Assembly: GCF_005116665.1 (NCBI RefSeq)
Contig: NZ_SWCJ01000018.1
Span: 38,791 to 102,790 of the forward strand
Direction: 5' to 3'
Source of the DNA: Ferrimonas aestuarii
GTDB taxonomy: Bacteria; Pseudomonadota; Gammaproteobacteria; Enterobacterales; Shewanellaceae
Length of the DNA stretch: 64,000 bases
The notes below the pieces were generated by a model that had not been told where the DNA came from, did no database searches, and worked only from the letters and a program-made list of their open reading frames with translations. The position numbers and the translations under genes were made by a program. This document shows positions 36,601 through 45,103 of the stretch, piece by piece; position 1 is the first letter of the stretch; every line of letters begins with the position of its first letter.

Positions 36601-36824
36601 TCCACGCCGTTGATCTCCTGCTCCAGGGGCGTTGCCACTACCTCGGCAATCACCTCAGGGTTGGCACCGGGATAGGATGCAGCGACAACCACCGTAGGTG
36701 GCACCACTTCTGGGTATTCACTGATCGGTAGCTGTGGCAGTGAGAGTGCACCAATCATCAGGATGATCAGCGACAGTACCGACGCGAAGATCGGCCGCCG
36801 AATAAAAAAGTGGCTGATGTTCAT
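33687..36824 (-). CDS. RND efflux pump permease, MexF-like
   Basis: A 1045-aa hydrophobe/amphiphile efflux (HAE-1) transporter, full length for the family. It starts MNISHFFIRRPIFASVLSLI and has twelve helices, two large periplasmic loops and the proton-relay Asp pair in DDAIVVVENVERNI. The overall sequence (SYPGANPEVIAEVVATPLEQ, LYMSSQATADGRLTLTVTFA) resembles MexF/OqxB more than AcrB. Its ATG overlaps the adaptor stop by 1 base (TAATG). No outer-membrane channel gene follows, so a TolC-type protein encoded elsewhere is required. Substrates unknown; multidrug export is the family expectation. Confidence 0.93.
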   Translation of the reverse strand: MNISHFFIRRPIFASVLSLIILMIGALSLPQLPISEYPEVVPPTVVVAASYPGANPEVIAEVVATPLEQEINGVEEMLYMSSQATADGRLTLTVTFALGTDIDRAQVQVQNRVNAALPRLPEEVQRLGVVAQKASPDLTMVVHLYSPDNSQSIAFLANYADMNIKNQLARLPGVGQISIYGGDKYSMRLWLNPDELAARNLTADDVVAAVQNQNRQVAAGSLGGQPTLEESKFQVLLNVKGRLSSVEEFERIVVKVGEQGAVTYLSDVARIELGEQSYALRAMLDGQTAVAMPINQRPGANALELSAQVREVMDDLAKDFPEGVTYGIFYDPTQFVRASIDAVISTLLEAVALVVIVVILFLQSWRAAIIPLVALPVSLIGTFAAMQMMGLSINTLSLFGLVLAIGIVVDDAIVVVENVERNIGDGLSPVEATKKAMTEVTGLIIAISLVLCAVFIPTAFIEGLSGQFYKQFALTITISTLISAFCSLTLSPAMASLLLKPHGAKPDLLTRVLDRILGKTVFAPFNRGFDALSNGYTNLVKRILRISAVVLAVYAVLLGSTGQLFNMVPGGFVPTQDKQYLVAIAQLPDAASLDRTDAVIREMEQISLNTPGVAHTIAFPGLSVNGFTNASNAGIVFVTLDDFANRKAPELSGPAITAELNKRFSVIDQAFVAVFPPPPILGLGTTGGFKLQIEDRRNLGFEALFDSLDATIKAANERPELTGLFSSFRIQVPQMNINIDREQALLQGVPLEQIFGTLQTYLGSRYINDFNAYGRTFQVNAQADAEFRLDPEQILRMKVRNAAGNMVPLGAMVSVEPTTGPDRVMHYNGYVTAELNGGPAPGYSSDQAQVAIEEVLAQTLPDGISFEWTEVTYQQILAGNTMLYVFPLVVALVFLVLAATYESWSLPLVIILIVPMTLLSALAGVWIVGGDNNIFTRIALIVLVALAAKNAILMVEFARELQQQGMDRVSAILDACRLRFRPILMTSIAFTAGVVPLALATGAGAEMRQAMGVAVFYGMIGVTLFGLLFTPLFYVKLTKDSEEQQ

Positions 36825-37981
36825 TAAGCGTTCCCTTCTAACTTGGTGGCCGGCTGTTTGGCCACGGCCGCTTTAGGAAGGGTTAACACCACGGTTTCAG
36901 GGGTGATGGTCATGCCTGGCTGCACTCGAGCTGGGCCGTTGGCTGCGATACGCTCACCGGCATGCAGACCATCGGTCACCACACGCAGGCCGTTAACACG
37001 CTGGCCCAGTTTCACCTGACGATATTCAAGTACGTTGTCGGCGTTCACCACCAACACAAAACGATTGCTCAGTTCAGTTCCAATCGCTTGATCCGGAACT
37101 AGAATCTGAGTCTGCGCTTGCATTGGTGCCATGCGCACCCGCGCAAACGCGCCAGGTCGCAGTGCACGAGAATCCACATTGAAGGTGGCACGCACTCGCA
37201 TGGTTCCTGTGGCGGCATTCACGTGGTTGTCAATAAAGTCCAACTGACCTAGATGGCTAAAGTCACTCTCGCCAGTAAGCTGCGCTTCAACCGGAAGCAC
37301 ATGCTCAGCCGCTTCGGCCGCGAACATCTTATTCCAGCGACGCTCATCCACATCAAAGTAGGCGTATACCCGCTCAGTGGATACCAATGAGGTTAATACG
37401 GTTTGGTTCGAGGTCACAGCATTGCCCGCAGTCACCTGTGCCAAGGACACGCGCCCATCGATGGGCGCACGAATGTCGGTGTAGCCGAGGTTTAAGCGCG
37501 CCGCTTCCAGCGCTGCGTCAATAGAAGCCAACTCCGCTTGGCGCTGCTGCGCCAAAAACTGACGCGACTCAGCCTCTTCCGTGGAGATGGCACGGCTAGA
37601 CAGCAGCTGCTTGCTGCGGCGAGCTTCCGATTGGGACTGATTTAACGCAGCAATGGCGCGACGACGCTCCCCTTGCAGGCGCTCTACTTCAGCGGCAAAC
37701 GGACGGGCATCAAGGCGCACAAGAAGGTCGCCCCGCTTAACGTCACTGCCCTCCTCAAAGACCACCTCTTCAATCACCCCAGTGACTCGAGGGCGCAGCA
37801 GCACTTGCTGAGGGGCTTGCAGTCGAGTGGTGAACTGTTGCCACTGAGCAACTTGAGTTTGGGCTACCTGTGCAACTTCGATAGTAAGCGCAGGCGCTGG
37901 GGCATTGGCTTGAGTTGGCTCGCTTTGGCAGCCCATCAAGGCTAAAGGCAACAAAGCTATAGAGAGTTTTGAAAGTCGCAT
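36824..37981 (-). CDS. RND periplasmic adaptor lipoprotein, MexE-like
   Basis: A 385-aa membrane-fusion protein. The ATG at 37981 is preceded by GGAGACC and yields a lipoprotein signal with lipobox LMGCQ; the longer frame to 38149 has no such support. Lipoyl halves (VIEEVVFEEGSDVKRGDLLV and DIRAPIDGRVSLAQVTAG), a short coiled-coil hairpin (RRAIAALNQSQSEARRSKQL) and a beta-barrel follow. First gene of a two-gene operon with the MexF-like permease. The 412-base upstream region holds no regulator gene. Confidence 0.88.
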   Translation of the reverse strand: MRLSKLSIALLPLALMGCQSEPTQANAPAPALTIEVAQVAQTQVAQWQQFTTRLQAPQQVLLRPRVTGVIEEVVFEEGSDVKRGDLLVRLDARPFAAEVERLQGERRRAIAALNQSQSEARRSKQLLSSRAISTEEAESRQFLAQQRQAELASIDAALEAARLNLGYTDIRAPIDGRVSLAQVTAGNAVTSNQTVLTSLVSTERVYAYFDVDERRWNKMFAAEAAEHVLPVEAQLTGESDFSHLGQLDFIDNHVNAATGTMRVRATFNVDSRALRPGAFARVRMAPMQAQTQILVPDQAIGTELSNRFVLVVNADNVLEYRQVKLGQRVNGLRVVTDGLHAGERIAANGPARVQPGMTITPETVVLTLPKAAVAKQPATKLEGNA

Positions 37982-38393
37982 CTGAGGTCTCCGGCGTGCT
38001 GTGGCGCCCTTATTGTTTGGGCGCTTAAATCCATAACTGTTGGTGATCGGGATCACTACAGTGGCTATGGCGGCACAAGATATCTCAGCGATTAGGTAGG
38101 GTAAATTTGTTATTCCCAAGCACTTTATTAGTCTAAAGCTAACAATCATTTGGTTGTAACTTAGAAGATAACGATTGAGAGACCCAAAATACCGATGGCT
38201 AAGCTTCGGTTTTAGCAGTCATTTCCCCCTCCTGAGCGTTGCGCAATTTCAAGAAATTGCCTGCTGCGGTTTATAAATGCTCAATTACTGACCCATTGAA
38301 TTAGAAATCCAAGCGTGCTCTCGAAAGTCAGTATTCATCTATGAAACAATCTAATAAATCTAAAATTATCCGACACTTAAGCAGAGAGATATT
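37982..38393. promoter_or_regulatory. Divergent intergenic region, RND operon / unknown gene
   Basis: 412 bases without a supported gene. A terminator-like, imperfect hairpin around 38191-38215 (ACCGATGG, CTAA, GCTTCGGT) resembles the strong terminator at 39135-39162, as if an old copy. No operator palindrome was recognised; promoters for both flanking genes should lie here. Confidence 0.35.
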
Positions 38394-39050
38394 GTGATCA
38401 CTGTTACCGACTTGCCCCAACATTTTATGCCTCCCGCCATCGACCATCAGCGAGTTAAAGCTGCAGTTACCCTGCTTGAGCAGATTCTAGAAGATGATGA
38501 CTTTTCACTGCTTGAGCAGTTCAATCAAGAGTATGTGGTAACCCCCCATACCTACCGCATGCTGGACGTTGAGTTTGACGACGTTGAACAGCATGAGGGC
38601 GAATTTGAATTGCTGGCGGCGCTGGTGATGATCCCAAGACCAACACCAGATGCTAAAAACGTGAGCTTTGAACAAGCCGTGCAACTGCTTGATTATCTGC
38701 ATCAAGAGTACCGCGGTGTCCAACATGAGATGTTTAGTTCAGATGCGCAAAGCCCAGCCATTGACAAGACTCTCGAGCGGCAGGTCATTTCGGTCTATCT
38801 CAATCGTTTGTTGGATCAGCTTACCCAGCAGCACTGTATGATCATTGAAACTTTCGACTGCTACCCCTACCACCTCACTCATGTCCACTCAGATATTGAA
38901 ACTCAAACTGAGTGTGCACTTGCCTACAAACAGCTCTCTAGCGCTCAAAAGCTGTGGCTGCATTTGAAACGTAAAAACATCGAGTTAAAAGATCAGCCCG
39001 CCGATCTTAAGATTTCACCACTTTGCATGGCCGTACTCGAAGACGCTTAA
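38394..39050 (+). CDS. Hypothetical protein
   Basis: A 218-aa cytoplasmic protein, GTG start with GAGAG upstream. It is acidic, helical and lacks a signal peptide or membrane helix. Segments such as LEQILEDDDFSLLEQFNQEY and VVTPHTYRMLDVEFDDVEQH are not attributable to a family I know. It is followed after about 85 bases by a strong terminator, so it is a monocistronic unit. Function unknown. Confidence 0.6.
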   Translation: MITVTDLPQHFMPPAIDHQRVKAAVTLLEQILEDDDFSLLEQFNQEYVVTPHTYRMLDVEFDDVEQHEGEFELLAALVMIPRPTPDAKNVSFEQAVQLLDYLHQEYRGVQHEMFSSDAQSPAIDKTLERQVISVYLNRLLDQLTQQHCMIIETFDCYPYHLTHVHSDIETQTECALAYKQLSSAQKLWLHLKRKNIELKDQPADLKISPLCMAVLEDA

Positions 39051-39134
39051 CTCAGTTTTTCAGGGTCATGAAGTGAACTCGACAGCGGTGGCAAGAGTGA
39101 AAGCGGCCACAATATGAGGTTCGAGATCGCAATA

Positions 39135-39162
39135 AAAAACCGAAGCCTAAGCTTCGGTTTTT
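39135..39162. terminator. Bidirectional rho-independent terminator
   Basis: 12-bp stem AAAAACCGAAGC (39135-39146) and GCTTCGGTTTTT (39151-39162) with loop CTAA. It has A- and T-runs on the two sides and separates two converging genes. Confidence 0.85.
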
Positions 39163-39182
39163 AATGTCACTTGATAAGCACA

Positions 39183-40442
39183 TTAACTGGTGAGGTCGAT
39201 GTTGTTCGCTTCAATCTGTGGCTCCTCTTCCTCTTTAACCTGATGCAGTTGCTGCACAAGGCGCTGACGTTTGCGCCAAAAGATAAGCGCGCCGCCACCA
39301 ACCAACAACAATGCCAAATTAAAGCCGATCACCACAGATACCACCCGCACTTGAGCCGCCTCGTCCCGTTCCGCGATCTGCTGGCGCACCTGTTCGGCAC
39401 GCTCTTGGGCTGACGGTGGCGGTGGCGGTGGTGGCGCTAAATAGAAACTCAGCTCAGGTAGAGTCAGGAAAAACTCCTCTCCGGCGGCGGTGGTGCCAAC
39501 GGCTTCGCCATTAATCGAGTAACTTCCCAGCTGCATCACATTTTCCAGCTGAATCTGCTGCTGAGGTTGAGTCGGTGAAATGTTGAGATCGGTCACCATA
39601 CCCGATGGCGAGCGCAGATGCAGGCTAAGATGCAACTCATTAGGCATCAACTCTTCAACATCCACCTCCACATTCAATTGATAATCCTCAGGAGCCACCC
39701 CCAGTATATCGGGAACCGACAAACGAAATGGCTGCGGCACAATCTCCAAGTCTTGCTCAATAATGCGGCTAAACACCTCATTACTGGCCTCCAACTTCAG
39801 ATGATATAAGCCGGAAGGCTGATTGAAATTAAGGCTGGAGGTAAAGATGCCATCGTTGGGACGCTCATCGAGACTGGTACCGGTGTCGGTAAAGCCGCCA
39901 ATTTTACGCACGCCGGCAGCGTAGTTTTCATCCCCTTGGCGGTTGGCACTGGAGAGCTGCACTTGCCAGCTCAGCATCTGATGAAAGTCTCGAATGGCTA
40001 GGCGCTGATCGTCCCCTTCAATGGCCGCTGTTAATTTGATTCGCTGACCACGAAATACCCGAGCCGGCAGAGGGTCGAGCTCTAAAGTAACGTCGCTAAT
40101 AAGCAGGATTTTACTGTGCTTGCTGACCTCGCCAATCAACTGCCACGGACCCGGCGTTGGATTGGGGATCTTAATCATGTCGCCGGAATAACCTTTGGTC
40201 CACTTCAGCTCAGGAGGGTGGCGATGGGCATACCATTTGCTGCCATCGGGCTGAACGATGATCACCGGGTCGCTGTTGGGCTCTCGCTGAATCAGCAGGG
40301 TGATCACATCGATGCCATAATCCACCCGAAAGCGATTATCCAGCAGTTTGAGCGTTTGCGGCGACACCGTCTTGGCCAAAACAGCGCCGCTGAACCACAG
40401 GCACAGAAACGGGATGACCCCTTTCACTAGCCAACTCTTCAT
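39183..40442 (-). CDS. TIGR03503-family exported protein
   Basis: A 419-aa protein with a cleaved signal peptide (cleavage near VLAKT), beta-rich periplasmic domains (VDYGIDVITLLIQREPNSDP, PGPWQLIGEVSKHSKILLIS), a polyproline stretch (APPPPPPPSAQE), one C-terminal helix (VVIGFNLALLLVGGGALIFW) and a short charged tail. These features and its position beside dnaQ match TIGR03503, restricted to Shewanella/Vibrio-type bacteria and of unknown function. Its start lies 4 bases after the dnaQ stop, so it probably shares that transcript. Confidence 0.82.
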   Translation of the reverse strand: MKSWLVKGVIPFLCLWFSGAVLAKTVSPQTLKLLDNRFRVDYGIDVITLLIQREPNSDPVIIVQPDGSKWYAHRHPPELKWTKGYSGDMIKIPNPTPGPWQLIGEVSKHSKILLISDVTLELDPLPARVFRGQRIKLTAAIEGDDQRLAIRDFHQMLSWQVQLSSANRQGDENYAAGVRKIGGFTDTGTSLDERPNDGIFTSSLNFNQPSGLYHLKLEASNEVFSRIIEQDLEIVPQPFRLSVPDILGVAPEDYQLNVEVDVEELMPNELHLSLHLRSPSGMVTDLNISPTQPQQQIQLENVMQLGSYSINGEAVGTTAAGEEFFLTLPELSFYLAPPPPPPPSAQERAEQVRQQIAERDEAAQVRVVSVVIGFNLALLLVGGGALIFWRKRQRLVQQLHQVKEEEEPQIEANNIDLTS

Positions 40443-40445
40443 TGA

Positions 40446-41174
40446 TTACTCTCGCATCCAGATTGGATCACTCACCAACTCCATCCGTTTATGGTGCCTC
40501 TCTATATCATCGGCACCAGCTCGAATCACTTTAAGGGGACGACGAGAAGAATCGAGGCGAATGATGCCGCCATTGTCACCATCGGCGCCAGAAGCCAACT
40601 CCAGCGCCTTCTGGCCGCCGGTCATAAACAGGTAAACGTCTGCCAGAATCTCGGAATCGAGCAGTGCCCCGTGAAGAGTTCGGTGGCTGTTATCAATGCC
40701 ATAGAAACGGCACAACGCATCCAAGTTCAGGTTGCCCTGAATCTCACCCTTGCTCTTTTTCTCTCTGGCCAGTTGCAGAGTATCGGTAATGACACAGTGA
40801 TCTTCAATGGTGTCTTTGCGGCCCAGCAGCTCAAGCTCATAGTTAATGAAGCCGGTATCGAACGACGCGTTGTGTGCAATGAGTTCAGCGCCTTTGACGA
40901 ACGCCAGAAAGTCCTCAATCACCTCATGGAACATCGGCTTATCAACCAAAAACTCATCGGTAATGCCGTGAACTTCGATCGCCTCTTCATCGACAGCTCG
41001 GTCTGGCTTAATGAAAACGTGGTAGTTTTTGCCGGTAATTTTACGGTCGATCATCTCCACACAGCCGATCTCAATCAGCTTGTGGCCTAGATAGTGCGGG
41101 CCAGCATCTTGGTTCATACCCGTGGTTTCGGTATCGAACACAATTTGGCGAACTGGGGTGTGGGTCTCTGTCAT
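40446..41174 (-). CDS. dnaQ: DNA polymerase III epsilon subunit (proofreading exonuclease)
   Basis: A 242-aa 3'-5' exonuclease, matching E. coli DnaQ length when started at ATG 41174; the longer frame to 41336 would overlap rnhA. Exo I DTETTG, Exo II HNASFDTGF and Exo III HGALLDSEIL carry the catalytic acids and His. The clamp-binding motif reads QKALEL, after the exonuclease domain, aligning with E. coli QTSMAF. The C-terminal tail binds the alpha subunit. Divergent from rnhA with 63 bases between starts, as in enterics. Confidence 0.95.
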   Translation of the reverse strand: MTETHTPVRQIVFDTETTGMNQDAGPHYLGHKLIEIGCVEMIDRKITGKNYHVFIKPDRAVDEEAIEVHGITDEFLVDKPMFHEVIEDFLAFVKGAELIAHNASFDTGFINYELELLGRKDTIEDHCVITDTLQLAREKKSKGEIQGNLNLDALCRFYGIDNSHRTLHGALLDSEILADVYLFMTGGQKALELASGADGDNGGIIRLDSSRRPLKVIRAGADDIERHHKRMELVSDPIWMRE

Positions 41175-41237
41175 AATCCTGATTTGGCAATGAATTGCGA
41201 TATACTGCGCGAGTTTAACGCTCATGGTACCAATTAT

Positions 41238-41711
41238 ATGACTCAACGAAAATCGGTAACGCTGTTTACTGACGGCTCCTGTCTTGGAAATCCTGGCCCA
41301 GGGGGCTACGGCGTATTGATGCGCTACAAACAGCACACCAAGGAGTTGAGTGGCGGTTTCGCCCTAACCACCAATAATCGCATGGAGATGCTGGCCGCCA
41401 TTGTCGCCATTGAAAGCCTAACCATCCCTTGCAACATCGATCTGCACACGGATAGCCAATATTTAAGGCAGGGGATCACCCAGTGGATTCACGGCTGGAA
41501 ACGCCGTGGTTGGGTGACCGCCAGCAAACAACCGGTGAAAAATGTCGACCTTTGGCAGCGTCTGGACGCCGCCATCACCGAACACAACATCCAATGGCAC
41601 TGGGTCAAAGGGCACTCAGGCCACCCAGAGAACGAACGGGTAGACGACTTGGCTAGAGAGGCAGCCGGAGGCAATCATCTACCCAAAGATGAGGGCTACA
41701 AAGCCAGTTAA
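41238..41711 (+). CDS. rnhA: Ribonuclease HI
   Basis: A 157-aa enzyme cleaving RNA in RNA-DNA hybrids. Start ATG 41238 gives MTQRKSVTLFTDGSCLGNPG. The catalytic Asp-Glu-Asp-Asp set is visible in FTDGSC, NRMEML, HTDSQYL and ERVDDLA, and the basic handle in GWKRRGW. Its 3' end overlaps the convergent methyltransferase stop by 4 bases. It is divergent from dnaQ, the classical arrangement. Confidence 0.96.
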   Translation: MTQRKSVTLFTDGSCLGNPGPGGYGVLMRYKQHTKELSGGFALTTNNRMEMLAAIVAIESLTIPCNIDLHTDSQYLRQGITQWIHGWKRRGWVTASKQPVKNVDLWQRLDAAITEHNIQWHWVKGHSGHPENERVDDLAREAAGGNHLPKDEGYKAS

Positions 41712-42457
41712 CCGTTTTTAGTCTGACGGTGCTGCTTCGCGGCACCGCGCCCTAATGCAGCAGGAGCCACCACTAAGCGCTTTCGAGGCCGCCACAATGG
41801 TTTCGCCGGCGTCAGCGGTGCCGCCAGCTTTCTGGCCACCAACATGTACACCGAGCCGCTAGCAGGAAGGTACTGATGCAACATCTGCTGTGGCCAAACA
41901 AATTTATCTGGCGACCAGAGAAAACTGCTGAACGCCAAAGGCTCTTCGCCCACCACCTGATACCCAAGCAGACCAAGCCAGTCTTTCACCCGATTCGGAG
42001 TAAACAGGCGTCCATTCCATGGCGGCTTACTTCGATGGGTTGGCGACGCTAGCCCAAGAGCCAAGGGGCTTAGCGGGTTATAGCTCACAATGACCATGTG
42101 CCCCCCCTCCACTAAGATGCGATCCGCTTCACGAAGCACTTGATGGGGGTCTTGATGAAAATCCAGCACCAAAGGCAATACGCAGGCATCGACGGTGCGG
42201 CAGCGGATCGGCAAAGCTTCAAGCTCTGCATAAGCATCGCCAGCATCGGCGCTAATCACCAATTGATGGCGTATTGGGCTTAAACTGGCATTCAAACTGG
42301 TGGCCAGAGGTCCAAGTTTAACCATATGGTAACCAAAGAGTTTCGGCCACCAAGGATCCAAGCCTGCCGCCACCTGCTGCAATAGCCACTCTCCCCAAGG
42401 CAGTTGCTGCCAACTGGTGGGCATAGGGACGGGAATATGACTGAGTGCCGGGCGCAT
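41708..42457 (-). CDS. yafS: SAM-dependent methyltransferase, YafS-like
   Basis: A 249-aa class I methyltransferase-like protein. The Methyltransf_11-type core includes VDACVLPLVLDFHQDPHQVL and EADRILVEGGHMVIVSYNPL. The N-terminal SAM-binding Gly motif is weak. Order and sequence match YafS, encoded between rnhA and gloB in E. coli. It is divergent from gloB. Substrate unknown. Confidence 0.85.
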   Translation of the reverse strand: MRPALSHIPVPMPTSWQQLPWGEWLLQQVAAGLDPWWPKLFGYHMVKLGPLATSLNASLSPIRHQLVISADAGDAYAELEALPIRCRTVDACVLPLVLDFHQDPHQVLREADRILVEGGHMVIVSYNPLSPLALGLASPTHRSKPPWNGRLFTPNRVKDWLGLLGYQVVGEEPLAFSSFLWSPDKFVWPQQMLHQYLPASGSVYMLVARKLAAPLTPAKPLWRPRKRLVVAPAALGRGAAKQHRQTKNG

Positions 42458-42616
42458 CGCTCTCCTAGGGTGCTGATGGTCACCCCTTAAAGATACCGAC
42501 TAACGGCCCAGGTCGCCAGCAGCAAATCAACACCGATATAACCTAAGACCGATAGTTCTTTGAGTTGTCATTTTTCCATCATACACTGGCAGTTATGTTC
42601 ACTTTGGAGTGCAACC

Positions 42617-43384
42617 ATGCTCTCGATTAGCCCCATTCGCGCCTTTAACGATAACTACATTTGGTGCCTATCAAACGGCACCAATGCTTGGGTAGTCGAT
42701 CCTGGGGATGCCGCGCCGGTACTGACCTTTTTAGACAAGAACGAACTTTCCCTAAAAGGGGTGCTGGTGACTCACCACCACGCCGATCACACCGGCGGCA
42801 TTGAGGCTTTGGTTGCCGCCATGCCTGAACTCACTGTGTTTGCCCCTAGAGGCACAAGGTATTCCGGTCCGGCGACCTTGGTGAACGACGGGCAAATACT
42901 AGAGCTTTCAGGGCTGGATCAGCGTGCTTTGGTCTGTTTCTGTCCAGGGCATACCCTAGATCATTGCGCCTACCAAGTTGGTAATCACCTATTCTGTGGC
43001 GACACGCTGTTCAGTGGTGGCTGTGGCCGCCTATTTGAAGGTAGCCCAAGTCAGATGCATGACTCCCTTGCCAAACTTCGCGATCTGGGTGCCAGTAACC
43101 TGCTTTATCCCACTCACGAATACACTTTGGCCAATCTGGAATTTGCATTGGCGGTGGAGCCTCAAAACCAGCAGCTGCACGCCTATCAGCAGAAATGTCG
43201 CAAGCTGCGCAATGACGACATAGCGACCCTGCCAACCACCATGGCCCAAGAGTTAGCCATTAATCCGTTTTTGCGTACCCACCTACCAGAATTACAGCAA
43301 TCGGCAGCTGCACACAGCGGTGCGCCCTGTACCGACTCACTAGAGTGCTTCACACAATTGCGTGCTTGGAAAGACAATTTCTAG
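42617..43384 (+). CDS. gloB: Hydroxyacylglutathione hydrolase (glyoxalase II)
   Basis: A 255-aa metallo-beta-lactamase-fold enzyme that hydrolyses S-lactoylglutathione to lactate and glutathione. Starting at ATG 42617 (GGAG upstream) gives the conserved MLSISPIRAFNDNYIW. The dinuclear metal site is THHHADHTGG, with further ligands in CPGHTLDH and the HEYTLAN region. The C-terminal substrate domain is complete, ending LRAWKDNF. Confidence 0.95.
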   Translation: MLSISPIRAFNDNYIWCLSNGTNAWVVDPGDAAPVLTFLDKNELSLKGVLVTHHHADHTGGIEALVAAMPELTVFAPRGTRYSGPATLVNDGQILELSGLDQRALVCFCPGHTLDHCAYQVGNHLFCGDTLFSGGCGRLFEGSPSQMHDSLAKLRDLGASNLLYPTHEYTLANLEFALAVEPQNQQLHAYQQKCRKLRNDDIATLPTTMAQELAINPFLRTHLPELQQSAAAHSGAPCTDSLECFTQLRAWKDNF

Positions 43385-43417
43385 CAAACAGGGTACAATC
43401 CCGTCTTCCAAACGCCT

Positions 43418-43445
43418 GGCGCAGCCTTAGGACTGCGCCTTTTTG
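43418..43445 (+). terminator. Terminator between gloB and mltD
   Basis: Stem GGCGCAG (43418-43424) and CTGCGCC (43433-43439), followed by TTTTTG. The promoter for mltD must lie after or within this 87-base gap. Confidence 0.75.
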
Positions 43446-43471
43446 TTGGTTAAAGAGACGGTAATTACTTA

Positions 43472-45043
43472 ATGAAAGCCAAACTTTCTGCCCTGTCACT
43501 CGCCCTCATTTTATCTGGGTGTCAAACCCTGAATGAGCAGGCAATGTCTGAGCCAGATACGGCAAATGCTCAGCCTCAGCCTGAGCAAGTGGTTGTAGAT
43601 GACCAGCCTTCAGAGCAGGAAGCTCAACTTGACGTTGCCCTGCCACCGAAAGATCTGTGGGAGCGAATCGGCAACCAGATGCAGCTCGACGTACCAGATA
43701 ACAAACGCATTGAGCGATTCCGAAAATGGTACAAAGCGAATCCTAAGCACCTTGAAATTGTTTCCCAGCGAGCAGAGCCCTACCTCTACCTTATTGTTGA
43801 AGAGGTAGAGCGACGTGGTCTGCCGATGGAGCTCGCGTTATTGCCGGTCGTCGAAAGCTCTTTCGATGCCTTTGCATACAGCCATGGCGCTGCCGCAGGA
43901 CTGTGGCAGTTTACCAGCCCTATGGGCAAACACTTTGGCTTGAAGCAAAACTGGTGGTATGACGGCCGTCGTGACGTCCCTGCTGCGACCGTTGCGGCGC
44001 TGGATATGATGGAGTACTTGTACAACAAGTTAGACAACAACTGGTTGTATGCTCTCGCAGCCTACAACACTGGTGAAGGCCGAGTATTTCGCGCGATTAA
44101 GAAAAACAAGGCCGCTGGTAAACCTACCGATTTCTGGTCATTGAAACTGCCCAAAGAGACCGAGCGCTACGTGCCACAATTGCTGGCTGCTGCGGATGCA
44201 GTTCGAAATGCGCAGGCGTACGGCATCAACTTAAGCCCCATTGCGAATGAGCCCGTCGTTCGTCAGATCGAAATTGGCAGTCAAATTGACTTAGCCTTGG
44301 CGGCAGACATGGCCGACATGTCGGTTTCAGATTTGCACCGCTTGAACCCAGGCTACAACCGCTGGGCGACGGCACCGGATGGTCCGCATACTCTGCTGCT
44401 GCCGCTGGATAAAGCCGATGGCTTTGAAACTGCGCTAGCGGATACCGACTCCACCGAGCGCGTCAGTTGGTTACGATACAAAGTGAAACCTGGCGATTCC
44501 TTAAGCGTGATTGCTAAACGCTATCACACTCGTGTTGGCACCATTCAGTCAGTCAATGACATCAAGGGCAATATGATCAAGGTGGGGCAACATCTATTGA
44601 TTCCCGTTGCCGCCAAAGATCCTGAGCTGTATCCGTTTAGCGCCGATCAGCGTTTGGCTCGCAAGCAGTCCACCAAACGTGCCGACTACAAGCTAGAGCA
44701 TCAGGTGAAATCCGGTGAATCTTTGTGGACCATCGCTCGAGCCAACAACGTCAAGGTATCACAACTGGCAAGCTGGAACTCCATCGCTCCGAAAGACACC
44801 ATCCGCCCTGGGCAGAAGTTGGTGATCTGGGTAAATCGCATCAGCGAGAAACAGGACAAAACCTCGGTAATGCGCCAGATAAGCTACAAGGTTCGCAATG
44901 GTGACTCATTAGCGCGCATCGCCAAGAAGTTCAGTGTTTCCGTATCTGATCTGGTTCGTTGGAACCAACTGCAAGGGCAAAAATACATCCAGCCAGGCCA
45001 AGGCTTGACGCTGTATGTGGATGTCACCAAGATCAATAGCTAA
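43472..45043 (+). CDS. mltD: Membrane-bound lytic transglycosylase D with three LysM domains
   Basis: A 523-aa lipoprotein (lipobox LILSGCQT) that cleaves peptidoglycan glycan strands, forming anhydromuramyl ends. The SLT catalytic domain contains the catalytic Glu in VVESSFDAFAYS, then GAAAGLWQFTSPMG and LAAYNTGEGRV. Three C-terminal LysM modules (YKVKPGDSLSVIAKRYHT, HQVKSGESLWTIARANNV, YKVRNGDSLARIAKKFSV) bind peptidoglycan; E. coli MltD has fewer. It follows gloB, conserved in enteric gammaproteobacteria. Confidence 0.95.
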   Translation: MKAKLSALSLALILSGCQTLNEQAMSEPDTANAQPQPEQVVVDDQPSEQEAQLDVALPPKDLWERIGNQMQLDVPDNKRIERFRKWYKANPKHLEIVSQRAEPYLYLIVEEVERRGLPMELALLPVVESSFDAFAYSHGAAAGLWQFTSPMGKHFGLKQNWWYDGRRDVPAATVAALDMMEYLYNKLDNNWLYALAAYNTGEGRVFRAIKKNKAAGKPTDFWSLKLPKETERYVPQLLAAADAVRNAQAYGINLSPIANEPVVRQIEIGSQIDLALAADMADMSVSDLHRLNPGYNRWATAPDGPHTLLLPLDKADGFETALADTDSTERVSWLRYKVKPGDSLSVIAKRYHTRVGTIQSVNDIKGNMIKVGQHLLIPVAAKDPELYPFSADQRLARKQSTKRADYKLEHQVKSGESLWTIARANNVKVSQLASWNSIAPKDTIRPGQKLVIWVNRISEKQDKTSVMRQISYKVRNGDSLARIAKKFSVSVSDLVRWNQLQGQKYIQPGQGLTLYVDVTKINS

Positions 45044-45070
45044 TACCACCCGCATCATTAACCAAACAGA

Positions 45071-45094
45071 AAGCCAGCGATTGCTGGCTTTTTT
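45071..45094. terminator. Terminator between mltD and natB2
   Basis: Stem AAGCCAGC (45071-45078), loop GATT, GCTGGCTT (45083-45090) and a T-run. Serves mltD on the plus strand and perhaps the converging permease gene. Confidence 0.85.
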
Positions 45095-45103
45095 AGTTTC
45101 AAG

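Noticed and set aside
40491..41090. 199-aa plus-strand frame opposite dnaQ
   Set aside because: Antisense shadow of dnaQ.
41094..41237. N-terminal extension of RNase HI
   Set aside because: Would overlap the dnaQ start and adds 48 residues absent from the family.
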